This document shows positions 53,601 to 58,746 of a stretch of DNA of 58,746 nucleotides, one piece after another. The notes under the pieces were generated by a model. The model was given only the letters and a program-made list of their open reading frames with translations. It made no database searches and was not told the DNA's origin. The first letter of the stretch is position 1; each line of letters starts with the position of its first letter. The position numbers were made by a program, and so were the translations under genes. Source of the stretch: JBMOKU01 sp049324315 (GTDB lineage Bacteria > Bacillota > Clostridia > Peptostreptococcales > Thermotaleaceae); NCBI GenBank assembly GCA_049324315.1, contig JBMOKU010000050.1:1-58746 (forward strand). Direction: 5' to 3'.

Positions 53601-56600
53601 TAAAATCCAGCTCATCACAGGCTATGCCTACGATATTCTTGGGAATAAAGTAAAAGAGATCCATCCAAAGGCATATGCATACAGCGAGACAGACATAGAA
53701 AACAGAGAAAAATACGCTATTACGTTTACCTATGATATCCGCAACAGACTGGAGAAGATCATCAGAAAGATTAACGGTGTTGATGTTAGCAGACAGTTTG
53801 GCTATGACGGGGTAGGCAACAAGATAAGCGAAAAAAATGAGCGGAATTATGAGACGGTATATACCTATGATCCGATGAACAGGATAAAGACCATTACCGA
53901 TCCGAAGAAAAATATCTTTACCTACCAATATGATGCAGCAGGTAACGAGATAGCAGAGACCAACGCCAAAGGGCATACTATGACCTATGGCTATGATAAG
54001 CTCAACCGATTGGTTACCATTACAGATCCCAATGGTGTAATCATAACGAAAAATATCTATGATGAAAACGGAAACGTCATCAAACAGATAGACGCCAAAG
54101 GTTATCTGTCCGGCGGTGATGATGATCAACGATACGGAACCCTGTATACCTATGACCTTGCTAATCGTTTGGTGAAAATTGTTGACCCGGAGATTGCAGC
54201 CCTGAATGATTCAAGGAAATTTACAGTTGAATATCAATACAATCCCTTCGGGCAGAGGATCCAAGAAACAGATGCCCTTGGACATACAAAGCTTTATGAG
54301 TATGACAACGCCGGAAGGCTGGTTAAAGTAACGGACCAGCTGGGCATAAGCACCAGCTTCGGTTATAACCCGGCAGGAAACAAGCTGTACATGGTAGACG
54401 GCAGAGGAAAGATCACCAAATACACCTATGGTGCTTTCGGAATGCTCAAAACGGTCACCAATGCCGATGAAAAAACAGTGCAGTATCAGTATGATATAGG
54501 GAAAAATCTTGCCTCCATGATAGACAGAAATGGATACGAAACCCTATATACCTATGATAATAGGGACCTGCTGCTCAGTAAAAGCGTCGAAGAGACCGGA
54601 GACAGCATCAGCTATACCTATGATGAAGCAGGCAGCAGAGCCAGTATGGCCGATGAGAGCGGGAAGAGTCTGTATACTTACGATGAGAACAACCAGCTGT
54701 TAGAGATCAAAAAGGATGGCGTTCTACAAATCAGGTATACCTATGATCCTATCGGAAACATAGCAACAGTCACCGACAAGAAAGGCGCTACCACTGCCTA
54801 TACCTATGACAAATCCAGCAGAATGGAGACCGTAAGCTATAAGGGGAAGACCACGAAGTACAGCTATGATGAAAACGGAAATAGAAAAGCTATAGAATAT
54901 CATGGTGGCGTCAGCGAAGCCTATGTATATGATAAAAACAACAGACTGAAAAACCTGACCAATAAAGGGGCGGGTGGAAATATCATATCAAGCTACAGCT
55001 ACACCCATGACCTAAACGGCAGGCAGACAACAAAGACCGACAGCTTTGGTACCACTACCTATACCTACGATCCGGCAGGAAGAGTACTAAGTGTAGAGGC
55101 CCCCGGTAAAACCACGGTATATGCCTATGACCATGCAGGAAACAGACAAAGCATGAGTGAGACCTATACATCGGATCAACCAAGCGGATATATTGACCAA
55201 GCAACTAAACTGCCTGTACAATATATACTAAAGAAGACCGAATACATTTACGCCAATACCAACACCATACGAAAGCTTGTAGAAACCATGTATGATCAGG
55301 AAGGAAAAGAAGTCTTAGAAAAGACCGTAGCCTATCTCTATGATGACAACGGAAACGAACTGAGACAAAACACAAGCTATATCCGTCCTCATACCACAAA
55401 AATGAGACAAGCCAATGGAGCAAATCCATATGGAGATACCATCATAGGAGACATCAGTACCCTTATCGAAAAAGTAAACAATACCTTTGATGGATTTAAC
55501 CAACTGAAAAAGATAGAAAAAATAAAAGGTGGAGAAAGGGTCACTGTAGAATATACCTACAATGGAGACGGATTAAGAACCCAAAAGATCACCAAGAGTC
55601 TAAAAGACGGCTATAAGCCGAAAGTCACCAACTACCTCTATGACAGACAGCATGTCATATTGGAAACAGACCAAAACAACAGCGTTATAGCAGCATACAT
55701 AAGGGGTATCAACTACATCGGAAGATATGATAGCTCAAACCGCTTATCCTACTACCTGTATAACGCCCACGGTGACGTGGTACAGACAGTTTCAGAGAGT
55801 GGAGCGGTAGAGAACCAATATGATTACGACATCTTTGGAAATCCAACCCTCACCATACAAAGCTACAGCAACGCCATACGATATGCAGGAGAGTTCATGG
55901 ATGAAGAAACAGGACTCTACTACCTAAGGGCAAGATACTATGATCCATACGTAGGTAGGTTCATATCAGAGGACAGTTATTGGGGAGAAGATACAAACCC
56001 ATTGAGCTTAAACCTATACGTTTACGCCAACAACGATCCAATCCAGTTCGTAGACCCAACAGGACACTGGTCCGGTAGTGTTGCAGATGCAGGTGGATGG
56101 GATGCATTTGAAAAACACATAGCAGAAGACTGTGGTTATGGTAGTGATGATGACGACGATGACGACAGAGATAGCGGAGGCTCCAGCAGCCGTCGAGACC
56201 GGGATAGAGATCGCGATAGAAGTTCCAGCAGAAATCGTGATAGTGACAGTGATGACATCGATTACAGCAAAGCTGTATGGAACCGATTTGGAGAAGTCAT
56301 AGGATTTACCGATGGAGAAAGCTATGTGGATTATAGTGATGAAGCCACCAGTACCCATGGAGGATGGGACCCTGAGGACAATGAAATAATCAAGAACTTC
56401 CAAAAACAACGCTCTCAATCCGATCATGATGACGACTATGACAGTGACTTTGTAACAGTAAGAGAAGTCATTGCAAACAAAGAAAAGTATGTAGATATCT
56501 TTATCAGTCCATCTGAGACCGCAGCGATGAATGCAGCAAATGAGATAAACAGAATGCTAACCTACGATTCGTCACTTACCTATAATGAAGAAGTTGCGTT

Positions 56601-57615
56601 AATGCAAAAGCGACTAAACGAACTGGGATACAGAGACAGCAACGGAAGACCACTGCTCGTAGATGGAAAGTTTTACAAAAACACCTTAGCGGCAGTAAAT
56701 GCATATAAAAATCAGAATGGGCTATGGAACACTGGTCAATACGCGGGAGTAGTTGGTAACACAACATGGGATCATCTGTTCTCTGATAAAGCGGCAAGGG
56801 CGATAATTAAGGAGGCTATAGATAATACAACAAATAACACTGTAAATAATACGTATTCTAATATGAGTAATAGTGTAAAAGATAAATTTCTTGAAGGAGC
56901 AGGGTATGAAGTTGTGGGGACGAGTAAAGGTACTTTGTCAATATCTCAAACTGATTTAGACACTTTGGTAGTATTGGAGAGACTGTATTCACAATACAAA
57001 GCCCAAAACAATAAATCAGGAATGGATGCAACTGTAAGAGCAATTCATGAGATTCAGCAACAAAATGAGATGGAACTACGAGAATATTCTTTTGCAAGTG
57101 AAGATATAACAACAACGGTATCCATTATTAAGGCAAATACTTTTACTCTTGATGATATCCATAAACTCCATAAAACTAATGACAAAATGGCTTTTGTTGC
57201 TGGAGCAACACCTGGAACAGGCCCAGTAATGGGACCATTATACTCTTTGGTAAATGATATAGAGCAAAACGGTGAAGCTTCTATTTCAAGTAATTTAAAA
57301 AATGTTGCACTGGCAGCATTAGGAGCTAAGCATACTAAAACAGGAATTGCAGCGGCAGCAGTAGATACAAAGTATAGCTTAGGACAAGATAAGCCAGATA
57401 CGTATAACCGCGATGGAATTACTATACAGGAGAATGATACGTATATTTTGTTACAAACTAAAACTAATCAAGGTTTAGATGTTGCTTCAATCGAAGCATA
57501 TGTGCGTGGCGGTGAGATAATGTCTTATGAGCAATCTGGCCCATACTCAAGTAGATCAAATCCAAGTTATGATAGAATCATCATAGACAAATGGAAAGAG
57601 AAGGGATATAAGTAG
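47617..57615 (+). CDS. Secreted RHS/YD-repeat polymorphic toxin-like protein
   Basis: The protein has 3332 residues. A signal peptide ends near VAYA-E (residue 25). An N-terminal domain (SGELTLTQTDYVLPGRNGLD) leads into dozens of YD repeats (YTYDxxGN pattern) to about 2750. The RHS-core end is ETGLYYLRARYYDPYVGRF, then FVDPTGHW at about 2812-2819, where such proteins are usually cleaved. The C-terminal 513 residues hold a D/R/S-rich linker (about 2842-2885), a peptidoglycan-binding-like module (about 2988-3053, LMQKRLNELGYRDSNGR) and an unrecognised AT-rich tip (about 3062-3332). This fits a WapA-like contact-dependent toxin shell. The toxin activity is unknown. GTG 47617 lies nine bases after AAAGGGG. 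Confidence 0.93.
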   Translation: MKHISKILLVLSLLIIFIPFQVAYAETLEEQLNNLVGPKQQYNTMLSPVYLRSNLTEEYISPQSGELTLTQTDYVLPGRNGLDLEIKRIYKSGISNVQEMKVKYVHGAWVDYVHSDVNTSSFYEDRYNLGIGMRFSFPAMEIRSNDEGTSHKFLHTESGDVYRLKSILKDGVQTYFPEGQTIKDVSVSETTEYSNGQSDGTSKYVMVGKNGKKTYFSEDGRVLGIVDRYGNTIKFEYTAVAYTIDGVTVNKNLLSKITDSVGRTVTMEYKQDQTFTVGSIVNQQYSKEESYKATQNPNNVDSGDLKEKFQVIVNLPGGKKLVYDKSAVLVSESKHVIRTRLQRVFDVDNKPKYHFWYEQPDLGFTYVNGTTYSVYNRYENLTMIDYCKTNEIKQYVYNTYTKRLNKGSMQYRKIFEKKDLIKKDYDIAQADFPGRFITEVKNKANYVYTNEADGFGFDGYNEYSYDYLKSTYRYYTEIKDINDNSTKYTYDGIHQLLQTEESGKDHKEIITSEHDEMKLVKKKERVIYNVENGQETGTSYKKIQNFRYDEYGNLTNYTGPEAERDENGYPVDNEHTVVYSYAYDKYHVPLSKTWKQDKDTTGQIIYTLDDKGNITKETKTNSADNGQWIVTDFQYDEYGNIRKKEVHSGNQSFVTNYEYGVDADGTDHKGAYLTKEYRYVDDTEIANKYSYDFNTGNMKAAIDPNGNRTNYEFDVLGRVTKITRPENNIKEYAYEETPYANRKIKYTDPGKTVYQTEYDISGDLVKSSVFDNGKWNVLKDITNDAHGNKTKEIVPNGHSIRYEYDSRGRLISKTAYEKDSILKGSMKIRYVSGVDSDTPLVVTITDEEGYEKKYFYDSLNRLTKTEFTPDKTNYITTTYTYDYVGNKVTFTDGKNHTSSFAYDNLGRLIRKTDPLGNETQYMYNSLNQIEMIKEPEGRITEYAYDSLGRLSQKKIYKDGSQDYVYTKYTYDPADNVTNLKQGSMTSSGDRIASDTTYVYNQMNYLTDEYKKIDEARTSHINNQYDLNGNKVQIMEYANQDKTKYRIFNYVYDFAGRIKEERGSYRELNGQGGYVEYGSYHKKSVWDYAGNLTKTEVLNTNGYDTTTYAYDYRNKLIEKVEPYTSNEVKKRTSYRYDKVGNLLNETILKQGESCTSVYTYDGLGRILTKTDALGNTARYAYDETGNLAKEVDARYLQTSFAAAPGIEYAYDELNRLIKTIAFDGTNREVIGYKEYDSRGNVTKEADGEGYNAGAPSASIGNVYEYDALNRVSKYISAQTFADNQKNGGNLFNKKYTYDGMGNVLIEEDGLGNKIQNVYYMNGLLKEKLYADGKKEHYDYDLTGKMMVIKTDRAGNATKLYQTIFGEPYRIEYPDGTFETFTYSSKGKLVEYRNQEGNVKYYGYDPSGNQLYKKEYIKSDIAFTYYRLVKNSYDEINNLLSSETFLVKTPKLVTIGETTTSAGDRIVYTYDKAGKLTKITGPMGRETVQEYDKAGNPITKKQKVEGEYYDVVRYDYDFRSRLISESTLVKTADLDNKYLVGAKYDKAYFDRVLSTVSYEYYKNRQLKTKKDPQGNVTQYEYDYSNRLVKKIDPLQTVVTYQYDLNGNLIEEKNAKNAVISYEYDEFNRLIRKKAPAADGSTAVTRYIYDVMGNLIKEISPNHYDASKDTPSLVDTMIGISYAYDVMNRRISTSSPEDELIEYIEYNQVGRIQKVIDGLRYTGDAAASKGTTYHYDSLGRVLKMTDALGYSMNYEYDVLDNLTKKIDARNNATIYTYNPDKTLAKVTYADNGTIAYTYDGMGRKTSQKDQLGNLTFIAYNGFGKEKEIKDPYDNTVASKYDLSGNLVALKDKRGNIVLFSYDANNRLIEKKTPLALDGSKNVIYAVETYLYDEAGNLVRKTATDSKDKLFIRVTSYTYYDNNLLSTVSDSSGRYIRNHYDKNGNIIKTESLRDKDTYDIEKFEYDHSNRLTKRIQLVDEDDIYQAGSLTNLKDNEYPGKIQLITGYAYDILGNKVKEIHPKAYAYSETDIENREKYAITFTYDIRNRLEKIIRKINGVDVSRQFGYDGVGNKISEKNERNYETVYTYDPMNRIKTITDPKKNIFTYQYDAAGNEIAETNAKGHTMTYGYDKLNRLVTITDPNGVIITKNIYDENGNVIKQIDAKGYLSGGDDDQRYGTLYTYDLANRLVKIVDPEIAALNDSRKFTVEYQYNPFGQRIQETDALGHTKLYEYDNAGRLVKVTDQLGISTSFGYNPAGNKLYMVDGRGKITKYTYGAFGMLKTVTNADEKTVQYQYDIGKNLASMIDRNGYETLYTYDNRDLLLSKSVEETGDSISYTYDEAGSRASMADESGKSLYTYDENNQLLEIKKDGVLQIRYTYDPIGNIATVTDKKGATTAYTYDKSSRMETVSYKGKTTKYSYDENGNRKAIEYHGGVSEAYVYDKNNRLKNLTNKGAGGNIISSYSYTHDLNGRQTTKTDSFGTTTYTYDPAGRVLSVEAPGKTTVYAYDHAGNRQSMSETYTSDQPSGYIDQATKLPVQYILKKTEYIYANTNTIRKLVETMYDQEGKEVLEKTVAYLYDDNGNELRQNTSYIRPHTTKMRQANGANPYGDTIIGDISTLIEKVNNTFDGFNQLKKIEKIKGGERVTVEYTYNGDGLRTQKITKSLKDGYKPKVTNYLYDRQHVILETDQNNSVIAAYIRGINYIGRYDSSNRLSYYLYNAHGDVVQTVSESGAVENQYDYDIFGNPTLTIQSYSNAIRYAGEFMDEETGLYYLRARYYDPYVGRFISEDSYWGEDTNPLSLNLYVYANNDPIQFVDPTGHWSGSVADAGGWDAFEKHIAEDCGYGSDDDDDDDRDSGGSSSRRDRDRDRDRSSSRNRDSDSDDIDYSKAVWNRFGEVIGFTDGESYVDYSDEATSTHGGWDPEDNEIIKNFQKQRSQSDHDDDYDSDFVTVREVIANKEKYVDIFISPSETAAMNAANEINRMLTYDSSLTYNEEVALMQKRLNELGYRDSNGRPLLVDGKFYKNTLAAVNAYKNQNGLWNTGQYAGVVGNTTWDHLFSDKAARAIIKEAIDNTTNNTVNNTYSNMSNSVKDKFLEGAGYEVVGTSKGTLSISQTDLDTLVVLERLYSQYKAQNNKSGMDATVRAIHEIQQQNEMELREYSFASEDITTTVSIIKANTFTLDDIHKLHKTNDKMAFVAGATPGTGPVMGPLYSLVNDIEQNGEASISSNLKNVALAALGAKHTKTGIAAAAVDTKYSLGQDKPDTYNRDGITIQENDTYILLQTKTNQGLDVASIEAYVRGGEIMSYEQSGPYSSRSNPSYDRIIIDKWKEKGYK

Positions 57616-57628
57616 AAGGAGTGAGTGA

Positions 57629-57925
57629 ATGAATTTTTATAAAAAGTATTCATATAGTAAATGTCCTCATTGTGGCAATTTTACTATTTCATACTGGCAA
57701 AAGATAGATTTGATCGATTATAGATATAATCATGCATGCAAAGAATGTGGTGGTACAATAAAGCTTCCAGCATGGCATATACTACTGTATTTGTCAGAAT
57801 TAATATTGTTCATTACCTTAGGAGAAAAATTCGGATTTAGTGGTTTGGAAACGATTATATATGGAATATTGATGATACTATTCATTAATTTTATTCAGCT
57901 ACTATTTATTCCAATAAAGGGGTGA
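57629..57925 (+). CDS. Small zinc-ribbon membrane protein, candidate immunity factor
   Basis: A 98-residue protein has a four-cysteine ribbon, CPHCG and CKECGG, at about residues 12-42. Two membrane helices follow (WHILLYLSELILFITL; IYGILMILFINFIQLLFI). GAAGGAG precedes the ATG. It lies 13 bases after the RHS gene stop and shares its AT-rich end composition. Genes in this place after polymorphic toxins are usually immunity genes. The assignment rests on position only, since the family is not recognised. Confidence 0.72.
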   Translation: MNFYKKYSYSKCPHCGNFTISYWQKIDLIDYRYNHACKECGGTIKLPAWHILLYLSELILFITLGEKFGFSGLETIIYGILMILFINFIQLLFIPIKG

Positions 57926-57930
57926 AGATA

Positions 57931-58284
57931 TTGCATCCAAATAGTAATAACGATAGCTTTATAATATCCGAACAAAATAAACAATCATTTTGGGGGATAT
58001 TATCAGTGGTTATTGGTATCTTTAACATAATTATTTCACTTATTATAATATGGGCGTTGTGGTCATATATTAATCAAAAATTTGTCGAGACTTTATTTCT
58101 ACAAGTTCAAATACTGAATATAGGGAGCAAACTTGAATTAGTCTCTAAACCTATTGGTTTCTTGTTAGGGATTGCAGGTTTGTTTGAAAGAAATAAAAAG
58201 AGAACCATTGCGCTTTATGGTATCTTGATTAATCTGATTGTGATATTATGGACTTTCGCAGTTTTTTCAGGTTTGATCATTTAA
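57931..58284 (+). CDS. Small four-helix membrane protein, second candidate immunity factor
   Basis: This protein of about 117 residues has helices at about 20-48 (ILSVVIGIFNIIISLIII), a middle hydrophobic region (VSKPIGFLLGIAGLF) and a C-terminal helix (LYGILINLIVILWTFAVFSG). I prefer TTG 57931, about six bases after AAAGGGGTG; a GTG at 57922 overlapping the previous stop would add three residues. It is co-transcribed with the zinc-ribbon gene. An immunity or accessory role is inferred from position next to the RHS tip. Confidence 0.68.
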   Translation: MHPNSNNDSFIISEQNKQSFWGILSVVIGIFNIIISLIIIWALWSYINQKFVETLFLQVQILNIGSKLELVSKPIGFLLGIAGLFERNKKRTIALYGILINLIVILWTFAVFSGLII

Positions 58285-58349
58285 ATATATATCAAAGAGA
58301 CGGTTTAAATGATTTAAAATGATAGGGGCTTGAAAATCAGTTACTGACT

Positions 58350-58379
58350 GCGGCAGGGATATTTTTCTCTGCCGTATTT
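58350..58379 (+). terminator. Rho-independent terminator after the RHS tip genes
   Basis: CGGCAG (58351-58356) pairs with CTGCCG (58369-58374), followed by a T-rich tail. It closes the RHS/immunity transcription unit. Confidence 0.65.
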
Positions 58380-58410
58380 CCTTTTATACGATGTATTTAT
58401 AACCACCCGA

Positions 58411-58548
58411 GATAGAAAAAAAGGTGGAGAAAGGGTTACTGTAGAATATACCTACAATGGAGACAGGCTAAGGATCAAAAAGACTGGTAGGAGTTTAAAT
58501 ATATATCGCGAGAACCGTCCCTATGATACGCCTATGATACGTGCCTAG
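58411..58548 (+). pseudogene. Displaced fragment of an RHS gene
   Basis: The stretch from 58421 (AGGTGGAGAAAGGGT...) is nearly identical for about 44 bases to 55526-55569 inside the RHS gene. It encodes KGGERVTVEYTYNGDRLR in frame. It then diverges, runs through the first REP copy and stops at TAG 58546-58548. No start codon or ribosome site is present. It looks like the remains of an older RHS 3' end displaced when the present tip was acquired. Confidence 0.8.
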
Positions 58549-58639
58549 AGGGCATATCGAGGGGGGCATATCGAGGGGACGGTTCTCTTTAGGCATATCA
58601 AGGGGACGGTTCTCTTGGCATATCAAGGGGACGGTTCTC
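58510..58639. repeat. REP-like palindromic repeats beside the RAYT gene
   Basis: GAGAACCGTCCC (58510-58521) is the complement of three copies of GGGGACGGTTCTC at 58575-58587, 58602-58614 and 58627-58639. The direct copies form a 25-27 base tandem that includes GGCATATCAAGG. They lie directly before a REP-associated tyrosine transposase gene and are its probable substrate family. Confidence 0.85.
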
Positions 58640-58668
58640 TTGATATACAAAATAAATTATGGTATAAT
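58640..58668 (+). promoter_or_regulatory. Sigma-A promoter of the RAYT transposase gene
   Basis: TTGATA (58640-58645), a 17-bp spacer and a perfect TATAAT (58663-58668) lie 27 bases before the ATG. The -35 abuts the last REP copy, so transposase binding there could repress the gene. Confidence 0.78.
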
Positions 58669-58694
58669 AAGGTAAAAACGAAAGAGTGGTTGAA

Positions 58695-58746
58695 ATGCCA
58701 AGAAGTGCAAGGAAGCAAAGTGAGAGTGGAATTTATCATGTAATAG
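58695..58746 (+). CDS. REP-associated tyrosine transposase (RAYT), start only
   Basis: The first 17 codons (MPRSARKQSESGIYHVI) are open to the window end. This N-terminus is typical of the IS200-like/TnpA-REP transposases of Firmicutes (MPR.AR..S..GIYH). Together with REP palindromes just upstream it marks a RAYT/REP pair. Only the start is visible, so completeness and the catalytic HUH/Tyr residues cannot be judged. Confidence 0.78.
   Translation, partial: MPRSARKQSESGIYHVI

Noticed and set aside
48000..55900. Tandem repeats in the RHS gene considered as a CRISPR-like or DNA-level repeat array
   Set aside because: The periodicity is at protein level (YD repeats) with strongly divergent DNA and an unbroken reading frame.
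47589..57115. Many minus-strand open frames opposite the RHS gene
   Set aside because: They arise from the repeated YD codons read antisense, have no ribosome sites and give low-complexity I/C/V-rich products.

Overview
The window looks like chromosome of a low-GC, endospore-forming anaerobic member of the Clostridia, probably an Alkaliphilus/Natronincola-like organism. This is judged from the AT-rich sequence, strong AGGAGG ribosome sites, spoVA genes, Na+-coupled transporters and a very large Mrp-type cation antiporter operon. The species assignment is inference.

Left part (1-8.4 kb): an XRE/TPR cytoplasmic receptor overlaps a tiny secreted-peptide gene (a candidate RRNPP quorum-sensing pair). 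A SAM methyltransferase on the minus strand follows. Next is a six-gene spoVA operon framed by DUF1657 genes (DUF1657-DUF421-spoVAC-spoVAD-spoVAE-DUF1657), the layout associated with extra spoVA operons of the spoVA2mob type. A topoisomerase III gene ends this part.

Middle-left (8.4-20 kb): two minus-strand NSS-family Na+-dependent transporters, one with a 32-residue MetS-like small subunit gene. They are followed by a TetR-controlled MacAB-like export set (TetR, ATPase, double FtsX permease, membrane fusion protein), a CAP/SH3 lipoprotein and small unknown genes.

Middle (20-36.4 kb): a minus-strand operon nhaC-M20 peptidase-amidohydrolase-SARP-type regulator lies divergent from an AcoR-like sigma-54 activator. 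Directly downstream of the activator are three direct repeats, a textbook -24/-12 promoter and an 11-gene antiporter operon. Its first eight genes follow the mbhA-H order of archaeal membrane-bound hydrogenases, but more antiporter subunits replace the hydrogenase. The activator very probably drives the antiporter operon.

Right part (36.4-58.7 kb): a surface/secretion island. Spo0A-box-like motifs and a clear c-di-GMP-I riboswitch with terminator precede a 1655-residue secreted PA14/FnIII protein. A 1148-residue FnIII paralogue, two secreted helical proteins sharing a short 'K..GKTW..I' motif, and a 3332-residue secreted RHS/YD-repeat protein follow. The RHS protein carries a peptidoglycan-binding-like module and an unrecognised, AT-rich C-terminal tip, followed by two small membrane-protein genes that may be immunity factors. 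Beyond them lie a displaced RHS fragment, REP-like palindromes and the start of a REP-associated tyrosine transposase, which continues past the window end.

No rRNA, tRNA or CRISPR array was recognised.
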